The notes: a model not told the origin generated them from the letters alone. Shown: positions 15,937-25,203, counted from the first letter of the stretch. The stretch: DNA of 64,000 bases from Paenibacillus sp. SYP-B4298 (GCF_027627475.1 NZ_CP115484.1:2960001-3024000); one strand, 5' to 3'. Made by a program: numbers and translations.

Positions 15937-16291
15937 ATTTTTACCCCCAACAAAAGTTATTTATCTCGCCTGCGAAGTGCCAAAATCATTTCAACAGTAC
16001 ATGCAGCTAAGGTTTGAAGCCCAACTGGTTGTTAGCTTGACGAAAATAGTAAAACACCACTTCATGCACTTCGGCATAAAGTTCGAAAGTTGAGTTATTT
16101 ATAGAATTTATTTCATATATTAATTATAACTTCATTATTATATTATATAAATACTAAAATGTATATATTTTACTTGTAAAAGCAACAGCGTACCTCAATG
16201 GATTCGATCCTAAATTTCGTCCCCAATCCGCCCCCAAAGGTAAAAATGACGCTCAATCTTCTTAAATATGGCGAATCGAAAACTACTCCAT
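15937..16291. other. AT-rich gene-free region upstream of the N-monooxygenase
   Basis: About 355 bases with no credible gene. 16095-16190 is strongly AT-rich with several TATAAT-like hexamers on the minus strand (TATATAATATAATAA region), suitable for the monooxygenase promoter. I could not single out one promoter or a Fur box. Confidence 0.5.
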
Positions 16292-16322
16292 AAAAAAAAA
16301 TCCCTTACCGTAGCAAGGGATT
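16292..16322 (-). terminator. Terminator of the fMet-Ile-Leu tRNA operon
   Basis: On the minus strand, AATCCCTTGC, loop, GTAAGGGATT followed by eight T, directly after tRNA-Leu. Confidence 0.9.
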
Positions 16323-16338
16323 AGACTCTTCAAAGATA

Positions 16339-16424
16339 TGCCGAGGACCGGGATCGAACCGGTACGGTAGTCACCTACCGCAGGATTTTAAGTCCTGTGC
16401 GTCTGCCAATTCCGCCACCCCGGC
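16339..16424 (-). tRNA. tRNA-Leu (anticodon TAA)
   Basis: An 86-nt class II tRNA with a long variable arm (GGTAGGTGACTACC). Acceptor GCCGGGG/CCTCGGC, discriminator A, anticodon stem CAGGA/TCCTG with loop CTTAAAA. The sequence is almost the same as the Bacillus type. CCA is not encoded. Confidence 0.96.
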
Positions 16425-16550
16425 AGGGATGTAATGTGAATGCCTTCAATCATGATGTGCCGTATGAAGGTCGATTCCTCTGACCTTCTCTTGCACACTA
16501 TAAATCTATCATTCGTAGCCACCGTGTCTCATGGACATGAAAATAAAAGG

Positions 16551-16624
16551 TGGGCCCTGAGGGACTCGAACCCCCGACCAATCGGTTATGAGCCGACCGC
16601 TCTAACCAACTGAGCTAAGGGCCC
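16551..16624 (-). tRNA. tRNA with CAT anticodon, probably tRNA-Ile2 (lysidine type)
   Basis: A 74-nt cloverleaf with acceptor GGGCCCT/AGGGCCC and anticodon loop CTCATAA. The GGCTCATAACC anticodon arm resembles Firmicute tRNA-Ile2, whose C34 is changed to lysidine to read AUA, rather than elongator Met (GGTTCATACCC). The identity is inference from the arm sequence. CCA is not encoded. Confidence 0.8.
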
Positions 16625-16654
16625 TTAATGCGGTGACCGCATGGATTGTAAGTT

Positions 16655-16731
16655 TGGTTGCGGGGGCAGGATTTGAACCTGCGGCCTTCGGGTTATGAGC
16701 CCGACGAGCTACCGAGCTGCTCCACCCCGCG
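16655..16731 (-). tRNA. Initiator tRNA-fMet (anticodon CAT)
   Basis: A 77-nt gene including an encoded CCA. Initiator features: mismatched C1-A72 at the acceptor end, and three G-C pairs in the anticodon stem (CGGGCTCATAACCCG). It is the first gene of the three-tRNA operon. Confidence 0.95.
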
Positions 16732-16769
16732 TCATTCACTACATGCCACCATTAATGGCGACAAGATAA

Positions 16770-16799
16770 AATATACCATATTTCAAACGGTTTCGTCAA
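16770..16799 (-). promoter_or_regulatory. Sigma-A promoter of the tRNA operon
   Basis: On the minus strand TTGACG, an 18-base spacer and TATATT, about 40 bases before tRNA-fMet. Confidence 0.75.
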
Positions 16800-16842
16800 G
16801 CTACATCTAAAATTTTTATGCCTTAACCTTTAAACCTTAAAC

Positions 16843-17007
16843 TTAGACCTTAAAGCGTACACCATACCTTCCCCTTCTGGAACGGAACACCTCCGCCTCG
16901 CTGGGGCTATTATAGCCGTAGACCCACCAGTCATCCTCCATCCGCTTCACCAGGCAACCGGCCTGGAATTTGGTCTCATACAATCTTACCCAATAAATCC
17001 ACTTCAT
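16843..17007 (-). CDS. Small aromatic-rich hypothetical protein
   Basis: A 54-residue basic protein (MKWIYWVRLYETKFQAGCLV and so on) rich in Trp, Tyr and Arg, with no membrane segment. AGGAGG lies 7 bases upstream of the ATG at 17007, a strong start; longer in-frame starts have none. I do not recognise the family. It reads toward the tRNA operon promoter. Confidence 0.6.
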   Translation of the reverse strand: MKWIYWVRLYETKFQAGCLVKRMEDDWWVYGYNSPSEAEVFRSRRGRYGVRFKV

Positions 17008-17220
17008 ATGCTGGCCTCCTAATACAGACATGAGATGGGGTGTCTTACTGCTAGCATGCCCAGATTTTTGCTGGTTCATGATTCCGTTCACTGCTTCCGC
17101 CGACCGCCGTCATGCTGTATGCTGTGTCACCAAATATGAGAGCTGCACGCAGTTCATAATCGATTACGCCATAAGCACCACAATGCAGGCCTAACGTTCA
17201 AGCGCTGAGCCCCACAACCC

Positions 17221-17269
17221 AACATAAGCCGCCGACCCGTTCATTCATGAGCGGACGGCGGCCTATGTT
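17221..17269 (-). terminator. Hairpin at the end of the ABC export operon
   Basis: AACATAAGCCGCCG (17221-17234) pairs with CGGCGGCCTATGTT (17256-17269), one mismatch. It lies directly after the last gene. There is no T-tract, so it may stabilise the transcript end rather than act alone as a terminator. Confidence 0.6.
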
Positions 17270-17271
17270 GC

Positions 17272-18726
17272 TTACTTGGGTGCGATGATCCCCAGATCGT
17301 CAAATTCAAAGGGACCCTCGGGATGCTCCTTGATCTGCTTCAAGCTAATATTGCCGCGCCATTCCCATTCGGCTAGCGCCTCAGGCACGGTCATGCGTCC
17401 CTCCAGCACGTTACGGAACAGCTTCAAGCCCGGCAAATAGATCACATCATAATAATACGGAAAGCTCGTGCTCAACTCGCGAATGTCTGGTGGTACCGGG
17501 CGCAGACGATAGTACGCATCAAGGTTGTACCCGGCGCCAGCCGCGGCGGAGGCATATTCGGCTCTTGCTGGCAGCTCGCTGCCGCTACGCGCCATCGTGC
17601 GTGCCCACCCCGGCCCATTGATCAACTCTACCAGACGCCAGGCATCCTCAGGGTTCGAAGCTCTCGTGTTGATTCCCATCAGCATGCCCAGCTCCATACC
17701 AGCGCCTACACCTGGCACACTAGGCGATTCAGGCACGGGCATCACATCCCATTGCGGAACTCGGAATCCACTACCCTCCAGTTGCCGCTGCGCCTCCGCC
17801 AGCTCATTGGCATAACTGAAATTGGCTAGTAACATAGCAGCGCGGCCGCCAATGAACAGGTCGTCTGCATAGGGATGCTCCTCCCCCTCATCCGAGGAGG
17901 GTTGGAAATCACGTGACGTGGGCGAGATCCGATCGATATAGAGACCCGCAATCTCTGTCCATAGCTGCTTCCAGGAATCGGTATTGACCAGCATGCGCTC
18001 CCGCCCCTCATCCACCAGCCGGAGCTGCTCCTGCTCGGACAGAAGCATCGCATCTCGAAAGCCGTTGCCCGTAAATCGGTTGAATAGCAGCCCGAAAACC
18101 TGCGGCATCCGCTCCGAATCAGCTATACGGCGCGCTAGCTGAAATACGGTGTCCCAGGTCACCCCCTCCTGCGGCAGCTCGATTCCTTTCTCCATCAGCA
18201 GCTCCTTATTATAGAACAGGCCGGACGCAGTAAATGTAGGGGTCAAAGCATAGATTTTTCCCTCTCCCATCTCTTTGATTCCCCCCATCACACCCAGCGC
18301 ATAGGTACTCAGATCGAGGCGGGATTTAGCAATGAAGGAATCCAGCTCCATCAGCCGATGATCACGAATGAGGGCATAGATCTGAGGTGACTCGGCAAAT
18401 ACAACATCCACAGGAGCAGCACCGCTCATGAGCGTTCCCAGGGCTGATGCCTCATTGACCGGCGGCTCTCCCGTCCGACGATCCCGCCCCCATTCATCCA
18501 GTGCAGGTACCAGCTCAACTTCAACATGGCTGTACATCATCTCGAATGCATCCGTATAGCGCTGTCGGAACAGCTCCTCTGATTCACTGCCCCCATGCAT
18601 GATGCCCACTCGCAGCACATGCCGCTCCGGCTGCAGGTCAGGCTTGCTCTCACTACAGCCAGCCAACGCTGCGGTCAGCAGTGCAGCAGCAAGCAGGCCG
18701 ACAGCTCCCTTTATTCTATGTGGCAT
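17272..18726 (-). CDS. Extracellular solute-binding lipoprotein (family 1), copy 2
   Basis: A 484-residue lipoprotein with signal LLAAALLTAALAGC, lipid-anchored at the Cys of the AGCS lipobox. The rest has the two-lobe family 1 substrate-binding fold: VLRVGIMHGGSESEELFRQR in the first strand, FAESPQIYALI, KIYALTPTFTASGLFYNKEL and the late NPEDAWRLVELING motif. It is a clear paralogue of the preceding gene, sharing KIYALTPTFT, FYNKELL and YYYDVIYLPG. The start is ATG 18726 with AAAGGGGGA upstream; an upstream in-frame extension lacks an SD. It is the last gene of an operon whose transporter is MacB-like rather than an importer. Confidence 0.9.
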   Translation of the reverse strand: MPHRIKGAVGLLAAALLTAALAGCSESKPDLQPERHVLRVGIMHGGSESEELFRQRYTDAFEMMYSHVEVELVPALDEWGRDRRTGEPPVNEASALGTLMSGAAPVDVVFAESPQIYALIRDHRLMELDSFIAKSRLDLSTYALGVMGGIKEMGEGKIYALTPTFTASGLFYNKELLMEKGIELPQEGVTWDTVFQLARRIADSERMPQVFGLLFNRFTGNGFRDAMLLSEQEQLRLVDEGRERMLVNTDSWKQLWTEIAGLYIDRISPTSRDFQPSSDEGEEHPYADDLFIGGRAAMLLANFSYANELAEAQRQLEGSGFRVPQWDVMPVPESPSVPGVGAGMELGMLMGINTRASNPEDAWRLVELINGPGWARTMARSGSELPARAEYASAAAGAGYNLDAYYRLRPVPPDIRELSTSFPYYYDVIYLPGLKLFRNVLEGRMTVPEALAEWEWRGNISLKQIKEHPEGPFEFDDLGIIAPK

Positions 18727-18766
18727 TTCATCCCCCTTTCCCCTGATCCCTGCTTGCGATCTTATA

Positions 18767-18818
18767 GGAACACCCCGTTCCACGGCCAGCATACAGCCAA
18801 CCGAAGAACGGGGTGTCC
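18767..18818 (-). promoter_or_regulatory. Intercistronic hairpin between the two binding-protein genes
   Basis: GGACACCCCGTTC and GAACGGGGTGTTCC form a near-perfect 13-bp stem in the minus-strand transcript, in the 116-base gap between the paralogues. There is no T-tract. It may lower readthrough or stabilise the upstream message. Confidence 0.55.
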
Positions 18819-18842
18819 TTGCATGAACATGAATAGCGTCTC

Positions 18843-20336
18843 TTAGTAGATGTCCCGAATAATGCCGCCATCCGCTGAATAATCGACCAGCGGCTGCTTC
18901 GGATTCTCCTTCATCTTCTTCAGATTGGCATTGCCCTTCGTCTCCCATTCAGCCAACGCTTCCTTGACCGTCTTCTTCTCTGACAGCACCTCCTGGAACA
19001 ATTGTTGCCCTGGAGTAAAGACTGCGTCGTAGTAGTAAGGGTACTTGCTGTACAGGCTGGAGCTGTTGGTGCTTTGCGGCGGTGTCGGCTTCATCGTATA
19101 GAAGGCCTCAATATTATACGTCATCCCATCCAGCGGCTTCAGGAACTCCTTGCGGGCAACCATCTCATAGGTGCTGCGGGATTTGATATTTGCCCATTCC
19201 TTGCTGTTCATAAACTTGATGAATTTCCAGGCGTCATCCGGATTCTGCGCCTTGTTGTTCACGCCCATCAGCGTGCTCAGTGAAATATCGCTGCCAATGC
19301 CTGGCGCTTCTGGATGCTCAGGGACTGTAACCACATCCCATTCCGGGAACTGGAATCCTTCTTCCATCTGATCCTTGGCGCTTCTCAAATCATTCAGGTA
19401 ATAGGAGTTAGAAATCATCATCGCTACGCGACCTTGTATGAACAGATCATCCATATAAGGAACATAGCGTCCATCCTCAGGCTGATTCTCGTTGTAAATT
19501 GCATAAATATCCTCGTTGGTTGGGGTAATCTTTTCCTTGTAAAGATCGATGACTGTATTCCAGATCTTCTCCCAGCCTTCGTTATTCACGAGCATCGTAT
19601 CCATGTTATCATCATACATCTTCAGTTGGAGCGGCGCAGCCAGCGACTGCGTATTAGAGAATCCATCACTATAACGGTTCAGCAACAGACCGTATTGCTT
19701 CTTCTCATCCTGAGGCTTCGTCAGACGGCGAGCCAGGTCGATAACCTCGCTCCACTGCATGCCATTACGCGGCACCTCAACTCCAGCTTCATCAAACAAC
19801 TTCTTGTTGTAGAACAATGCAGAGGAGGTGAAGGTAGGCGTCAGCGCATAGATTTTGTTGTCGCCGCTCAAGCTCTTGATGCCCTCAATCACAGTCGGCA
19901 CATAAGCATCAATGTCGAATTTGTCCTGCTGAATGAGCGGGTCCAGATCCTTCATGTTATTCTCCTGAATGAGTCGAGCCATAACATCCGGGGAGTCAGC
20001 TATGACAACATCCACCGGATTGTCTCCGGTAATCAGCTTCAGGAACTCCTCGTATGGATCAGGCTGCTCCTCCTGCTCGTCGGTTCCCCTGTTATACATC
20101 TTATTGTAATCCGTAGCGTATTCAATCTTAAGTTCTATATCTCCGTTCAGCACCTCGAACGTATCTGTATATTGCTGGCGGAAGTAGGATTCATTATCCT
20201 TGCTGCCGTACATAACTCCAATTCGGAGCACTCTCTTCTCGGTGCTGGTCTCCCCGCTTCCTTTGGTGCATGCTGCCAGCATAGAGGCTGTCAGTACAAA
20301 ACACATCCCCGTTACAATCGTTTTACGCCACTTCAT
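18843..20336 (-). CDS. Extracellular solute-binding lipoprotein (family 1), copy 1
   Basis: A 497-residue lipoprotein. The signal MKWRKTIVTGMCFVLTASML leads to the lipobox LAAC. The family 1 solute-binding features are as in its neighbour: VLRIGVMYGSKDNESYFRQQ, VDVVIADSPDVMARL, NKIYALTPTFTSSALFYNKK, and DDAWKFIKFMNSKEW near the C-terminus. Such proteins normally deliver sugars or peptides to ABC importers. The ATG overlaps the stop of the preceding ATPase (ATGA), and GAGGGGG lies upstream, so it is translated with the export ATPase. No importer permease is present, so a sensing or accessory role is possible (inference). Confidence 0.92.
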   Translation of the reverse strand: MKWRKTIVTGMCFVLTASMLAACTKGSGETSTEKRVLRIGVMYGSKDNESYFRQQYTDTFEVLNGDIELKIEYATDYNKMYNRGTDEQEEQPDPYEEFLKLITGDNPVDVVIADSPDVMARLIQENNMKDLDPLIQQDKFDIDAYVPTVIEGIKSLSGDNKIYALTPTFTSSALFYNKKLFDEAGVEVPRNGMQWSEVIDLARRLTKPQDEKKQYGLLLNRYSDGFSNTQSLAAPLQLKMYDDNMDTMLVNNEGWEKIWNTVIDLYKEKITPTNEDIYAIYNENQPEDGRYVPYMDDLFIQGRVAMMISNSYYLNDLRSAKDQMEEGFQFPEWDVVTVPEHPEAPGIGSDISLSTLMGVNNKAQNPDDAWKFIKFMNSKEWANIKSRSTYEMVARKEFLKPLDGMTYNIEAFYTMKPTPPQSTNSSSLYSKYPYYYDAVFTPGQQLFQEVLSEKKTVKEALAEWETKGNANLKKMKENPKQPLVDYSADGGIIRDIY

Positions 20337-21220
20337 TTTGTTTCCCCCTCTAATGGTTTCGGTGCGGATATAATGATCTTCTCACCGTCAAATTCTAGCG
20401 ACGCCTTGTCTGTAATATCGAGCGCCTGCAAATAATCCTTCGGAATCTGCATCCTGCCGACCCGGTCGACAACAACATACTCCTCATGCACCTGCTGCAG
20501 CGCACCCATGCCGTGTGCATCGGCAGCATGGTCCAGGTTCGGATTACGCTTGATGAACTCTGTGCTCGTCAGACCGTCGCGGATAGCAACCACCCGGTCT
20601 ACCTTGCCAGCCAGCGACAGGTCATGCGTCACGATTACGATTGTAATGCCAAGCTCGGAGTTGAACTTGCGAAAAATGTCCATAATCATATCGGAGGTGC
20701 GGCTATCGACTGAGCCTGTCGGCTCATCAGCCAACAGCAGCTCCGGCTTGTTAGCCAGAGAGATCGCAATGGCTACGCGCTGCTGCTCCCCACCGGAGAG
20801 CTGATGCAGCTTGTTCTTCATCCGCTCCTTGAGCCCGACCCACTCCAGCAGTTGCTTGGCATAGGGCCGATCGAGCTTGCCGGCAAGAATCATCGGCATC
20901 TCCACATTTTCCAGCGCAGTCAGATACGGCAGCAGGTTGCGGGCATTGTTCTGCCAGATGAAGCCGACGGTATCGCGCTTGTAGTGAACCAGATTGTCGT
21001 CGGTGATCTTGAGCAGATCCCACTTGCCGACGCGAACGGAACCGGCCGAGGGGCGGTCAAGCCCCCCCAGCGTATTAAGCAACGTTGATTTGCCGCTGCC
21101 GCTGTTGCCGATAATTGCCATCATCTCGCCCTTGCGAACGGACAGATTCAAGCCCTGGAGCGCGACTACCTCGAGATCATCGGACTTGTAGATTTTAACT
21201 AGGCCTTCACATTCGATCAC
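20333..21220 (-). CDS. ABC transporter ATPase with C-terminal AbrB-like domain
   Basis: A 295-residue protein. Residues 1-225 are a LolD/MacB-type ATPase: Walker A GNSGSGKST, Q-loop FIWQNNARN, signature LSGGEQQR, Walker B LLLADEPT, H-loop VTHD. Residues ~248-290 (YVVVDRVGRMQIPKDYLQAL, then DITDKASLEFDGEKIIIS) match the swapped-hairpin AbrB/SpoVT fold, in which V-D-x-x-G-R-x-x-I-P is diagnostic. An AbrB module on a transport ATPase is unusual; it may serve dimerisation or DNA binding. It starts at GTG 21220 with GAGGAG upstream and follows the permease by four bases. Confidence 0.88.
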   Translation of the reverse strand: MIECEGLVKIYKSDDLEVVALQGLNLSVRKGEMMAIIGNSGSGKSTLLNTLGGLDRPSAGSVRVGKWDLLKITDDNLVHYKRDTVGFIWQNNARNLLPYLTALENVEMPMILAGKLDRPYAKQLLEWVGLKERMKNKLHQLSGGEQQRVAIAISLANKPELLLADEPTGSVDSRTSDMIMDIFRKFNSELGITIVIVTHDLSLAGKVDRVVAIRDGLTSTEFIKRNPNLDHAADAHGMGALQQVHEEYVVVDRVGRMQIPKDYLQALDITDKASLEFDGEKIIISAPKPLEGETK

Positions 21221-21224
21221 GCGC

Positions 21225-24116
21225 TTACCGCTCCTCTCCCATTTTCACTGCCTGGTGGACACGCAGTCTGCGGATATGCAGGAACAGCATGGTCGCCCCG
21301 GTCAGCATCATAAAGGCTACAATATAATAAATCTGCATTGTATCCCTCATATCGAATACAATTCGGAACGGCGGCACTGAGGTCGCCACATTATCCGCCG
21401 TCTGCAGGAAGGGCAGGAACAGCACGCTGGCGATACGTCCGATCAAGATGCCCAAACCGATCGACAAGCCGGCTGTGAATACCTGCTCCAGCAGCAGCAT
21501 CCCGGTCAGTTGCCGCTTGGATAACCCCATCGCGCGCAGGACGCCGAATTGCACGACCCGACCTGACAGATTGAAGAACCAGTATAGGACATAGCCAGCC
21601 AGTGAGACGATAACGGACACCAGGAAGCCAAGACTCAGGATGCCGAACACCCCGCCGCGTGTCGGATGCTTCGCCTGGGTAGCCAGCTCGATGCGAACAT
21701 CTTCGACAGATGCCAGTTCAACTCCTTTATCCAGCAAAATCTTAACGATCGGCGTTGTCTTCGCGCCGTCCTCCATCTTGAGCCATACCTTGTATGGCGT
21801 CATCGGCACCTGATCATAGATATAATCCAGATTCGCAATGATGAATGGCGTCTTATCCGGGTACTGACTCGGCCAGTACGGCAAAATACCGACAACCACG
21901 AATTCGATCACGCCATCCGACATTCCTGCCGATACAACATCCCCTTCCTTGAGCTGGAACTTCTTGGCGACACTAGAAGGGATAATTGCTGCATGCTCAT
22001 ACATTCCAAGCAGGTTCAAATATCGGTACGGATGCGCGGGGAACAGGTCATTGCGGAACCAGCCGACCTTGGCGAAGTCGACATTATCGATCCCCATTAC
22101 ATTACCCTGCCCGATCGAGCGGCCCGACACGACAATATTGGCTTTGGCATTGAGCACTCTCGCTGCCGCCTCTACCCCCGGCAATGTGCGATACACCTCA
22201 AATGGCGGTTCAGTATATAGCATCTTGGCTGGCGCTGGCTTATTGTTGCCTCCGCCGCCATTACCGCCCCCACCGCCTCCGCTATTTCCACCGCCGCCTC
22301 CAGAGCCTCCGCCAGGACTATTGGGATTGTTGCTTGGCGCCTTCTTCGGAATCTCCGGTGTTGCAGGCCATACCGATTCAATGACAACATCGGTTCCATA
22401 TTGATATTGCACGCGCTCCGTTGAGTTTAAATCGATCGTCCGCGCTGCTGATGCATTGTACACCCCTAAGCCCAGCGTCAGAATGAGCAGGATCATAAGC
22501 GGATAGTAAGCTTTGGACGAACGAGATAACTGAGCCAGCGTCAGATAGAGCGGCACCGGCAGAAACTTCTTCCCAAGCCAGTTGAACAGCTTGAGCAGCC
22601 ATGGAAATACCCTCAGGAAGAACAGTCCCATCGCAAAGATCGCCAAGGCCGGCACAAAGAACAGAAATGGCTGAACATTCAGTTGATCCGTGGTCATCCC
22701 CGTCTGGAATGAAATCATCTGCCGCTCATTGAACAGATACCAGCCATAGCCGGCAACTCCCATCAGCAGCACATCCAGGAACCAGCGCTGCCATCCAGGA
22801 GCACGGTCGGAGCGCGCAAGCTGCTGCTTGTAGTTGACGATGGAGGAACGGGCATAGATGATAGCTGGAATAACCGTTGCCAGAATCGCCAGCAGCACTG
22901 CGGAGCCACCTGCTATCCAGGCCTCCGTAGAGAACCCTACAGGAATCGACTTGCGATCCACAAACGTCAGAAATCCGTTCGCTGAGCCGATGCTCTTCGC
23001 CATAAACCAGCCGAGCATAGGCCCCGCAGCCATCGCGACCGCTCCCAGCATCAGCCCCTCCAGCAGATAGATCCATATAATCTGCCGTGTACCCGCGCCG
23101 CGGCTTCGCAGTACAGCGATGTCGCTACGCTGCTTGTCGAGCGATTGGCGGGCATTCATGGCGATGAAGTAGAAGACCATCGCCAGCATCGGTATAGCTA
23201 GCGTGAACAGCATCGTCTGCAGTTGCAGGCTTTGCCGCTTGAAATCGGACAAGATGGTCGCGAAGGAAATTTCGACCTTCGTGTTTTTGAGCATCTGGTA
23301 CAGCTCAATATTGAGACGCTCCAATGTGCTCGTCAGTGGAGACAGTTGGCTGGTCTGAATCTCGCGCAGATCAAATGCATAATACCAGCTAGCCGTGTGA
23401 AGCGGCGCTTTGTATTTGGTCAACACGCCTTCGCGGAATGCCTTCTCGCCGAGCTGCAGGACATTCATCTGCCCTTCCAGCCCTTGGTACCAATACGGAT
23501 CAGTATCATCCTTAGGTGCGAAGGCGCCCACAATTTTGACGCGCAGCTTCTGCCCGCTAACGGGGTACAAAATCACATCCCCGACATGGAGGTCGTTACG
23601 ATACATCCCTTCCTCTAAGATGACCGCCTCCAGAATGCCGCCTGCGTCGACTGCATCCTTGCTCACCCAGCGCCCCTGTGCGAGATCAGCCTTATCCTCC
23701 AGCCCATTGCTCGTAACAAGCGACATCTGACGCTTGCGGCTTGCATCTACCTTGCTCGGGTCCTCAGGCGTCACATCGCTGCCGCGAACGGCCAGCATTC
23801 CAACGTAGGTCTGATAAGGAAAATTGATCTGCTTTGGAATCTGTTCTTTTATGTACGTCTGAACGGTGTCCAGCGAAGCCAGATCAGTGGCCTCTCCTCC
23901 AGACGCCTGATACCTCATCAGTAACGAGCCGGCCGGAAGCCCTGTACTATTCTCCTTTAGCGAGGTAGCCACAACACGCTTCAGGGCGCCATCGGCATAC
24001 ATCGGAATGCTCGTGGCGAAGGCGACCGCAAGTATTAGACCCGCCAACGTGCTGATCGTCAGCCAGCGTGTGTTCCACATCTTGCGGAACAAAAATCGAA
24101 ATAGCGGCACTCCCAT
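21225..24116 (-). CDS. FtsX/MacB-type ABC transporter permease, large
   Basis: A 963-residue membrane protein with a duplicated FtsX layout. Membrane segment 1 (~17-37) is followed by a long extracellular domain. A first FtsX bundle (~300-450) has MLFTLAIPMLAMVFYFIAMN and SDIAVLRSRGAGTRQI. Central membrane helices (~455-560) precede a Gly/Asn/Pro-rich linker (~600-650, repeated GGGGG). A second extracellular domain follows, then a last FtsX bundle with FGVLRAMGLSKRQLTGMLLL. MacB-like permeases use mechanotransmission to drive export or extracellular reactions and do not transport through a classic pore. It sits between the HlyD adaptor and the second ATPase. Confidence 0.92.
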   Translation of the reverse strand: MGVPLFRFLFRKMWNTRWLTISTLAGLILAVAFATSIPMYADGALKRVVATSLKENSTGLPAGSLLMRYQASGGEATDLASLDTVQTYIKEQIPKQINFPYQTYVGMLAVRGSDVTPEDPSKVDASRKRQMSLVTSNGLEDKADLAQGRWVSKDAVDAGGILEAVILEEGMYRNDLHVGDVILYPVSGQKLRVKIVGAFAPKDDTDPYWYQGLEGQMNVLQLGEKAFREGVLTKYKAPLHTASWYYAFDLREIQTSQLSPLTSTLERLNIELYQMLKNTKVEISFATILSDFKRQSLQLQTMLFTLAIPMLAMVFYFIAMNARQSLDKQRSDIAVLRSRGAGTRQIIWIYLLEGLMLGAVAMAAGPMLGWFMAKSIGSANGFLTFVDRKSIPVGFSTEAWIAGGSAVLLAILATVIPAIIYARSSIVNYKQQLARSDRAPGWQRWFLDVLLMGVAGYGWYLFNERQMISFQTGMTTDQLNVQPFLFFVPALAIFAMGLFFLRVFPWLLKLFNWLGKKFLPVPLYLTLAQLSRSSKAYYPLMILLILTLGLGVYNASAARTIDLNSTERVQYQYGTDVVIESVWPATPEIPKKAPSNNPNSPGGGSGGGGGNSGGGGGGNGGGGNNKPAPAKMLYTEPPFEVYRTLPGVEAAARVLNAKANIVVSGRSIGQGNVMGIDNVDFAKVGWFRNDLFPAHPYRYLNLLGMYEHAAIIPSSVAKKFQLKEGDVVSAGMSDGVIEFVVVGILPYWPSQYPDKTPFIIANLDYIYDQVPMTPYKVWLKMEDGAKTTPIVKILLDKGVELASVEDVRIELATQAKHPTRGGVFGILSLGFLVSVIVSLAGYVLYWFFNLSGRVVQFGVLRAMGLSKRQLTGMLLLEQVFTAGLSIGLGILIGRIASVLFLPFLQTADNVATSVPPFRIVFDMRDTMQIYYIVAFMMLTGATMLFLHIRRLRVHQAVKMGEER

Positions 24117-24119
24117 AGT

Positions 24120-25184
24120 TTATTTACCTACAACTTTCTGCCCCGGCTTCAACCCTTCCAGAATTTCAATCTCTGTGGGTGTTTGCTGCCCAACGGCGAC
24201 ATCGACCTCTCGTTTGCCGTCCTTATCGACCACCTGCACATACGTCCGCGACCCGATCGTTCGCAACGCGGAAGGCGGGATGACGATCGCATTTTCCTTG
24301 CGGTTCGTAATAATACTGATCGATAATGGCGTACCGCGGTTCAATCCCTCCGGCATTTTATCCAGCTCGACGATCAAGAAGTTCTCAGGCTTCTCCGAAT
24401 TGTTGTTCGGATTGCCCGAGTTATTGTTGCCTTCCTCCTGCTTCATCGGGAATTGCTTGACTTTCCCCTGATGCTTGCCGGCATTGTTGATGTCCACCTC
24501 GACCGGCATGCCAATGGCCACTTGCGTCAGCTTATCCTTCGACACATTAGCAGCAACGACCAGGTTCGACGTGTCCGCAATGACCGCTATCGGATCATAG
24601 GATTTGATCGTGTCGCCCTTTTTTACATTGACCGAGATAACCGTTCCCGCAAACGGCGCAGTCAGCACCGCCTTGGCAATGTCGGCCTCCTTGTCCAGGA
24701 TCGTCTGCCGTGCCTGTTCAAATACGATGCTCGCTTCCTCGAACTCGATCTCGGTGATCTCGTCACGCTTGCGCAGCGTCTCCTTCATCTGAATCTCTTG
24801 TGAACGGAACTTCAGCTTATCTGAGCGCAGCTCCTTCACCATCGACTCGACGTCCAGCTCAGCAATGACTTGACCGGCCTTGACATTGTCTCCAGGCTTG
24901 ACACTGATGCTCTTGAGCTTCTTGCCGTCGAGCGTGAAGGACAGTGTCTCCTCCTGCACGGACAGCAGCTTGCCGCTGCCTGTTACGGATGATACCAGGT
25001 TTTTGGTCGTCACTGTATATTCCGGCTTCTTGGAGATCTGCGGCGGGTTAATAACCGGCAGCACCTCCTCCTCTTCCTCAGCAGGCAACAGGGAGCAGCC
25101 GCTGGTTACTGCAAGCGACGCGCCAAGCAGCACGATCAGCGCCCGCTTCATCCATCTGGAACGCGCGGATGGCTTAATGTTCAT
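24120..25184 (-). CDS. HlyD/MacA-type periplasmic adaptor lipoprotein
   Basis: A 354-residue membrane-fusion protein. The N-terminal hydrophobic segment (LIVLLGASLAVT) ends in the lipobox SGC, followed by an acidic EEEEE stretch. The barrel-sandwich lipoyl halves are visible (VKPGDNVKAGQVIAELD and LTAPFAGTVISVNVKKGD), with an intervening coiled-coil hairpin and a C-terminal domain ending LKPGQKVVGK. In MacA-like systems it links ATPase-permease to substrate. The start is ambiguous: ATG 25184 has no clear SD, and translation is probably coupled to the upstream ATPase, whose stop lies 20 bases away. Confidence 0.88.
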   Translation of the reverse strand: MNIKPSARSRWMKRALIVLLGASLAVTSGCSLLPAEEEEEVLPVINPPQISKKPEYTVTTKNLVSSVTGSGKLLSVQEETLSFTLDGKKLKSISVKPGDNVKAGQVIAELDVESMVKELRSDKLKFRSQEIQMKETLRKRDEITEIEFEEASIVFEQARQTILDKEADIAKAVLTAPFAGTVISVNVKKGDTIKSYDPIAVIADTSNLVVAANVSKDKLTQVAIGMPVEVDINNAGKHQGKVKQFPMKQEEGNNNSGNPNNNSEKPENFLIVELDKMPEGLNRGTPLSISIITNRKENAIVIPPSALRTIGSRTYVQVVDKDGKREVDVAVGQQTPTEIEILEGLKPGQKVVGK

Positions 25185-25203
25185 ATCAGGTTCATTATTA
25201 TAG

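Noticed and set aside
19314-20435. 373-codon plus-strand frame antisense to the first binding-protein gene
   Set aside because: The opposite frame carries a lipoprotein signal and family 1 motifs; this one has none.
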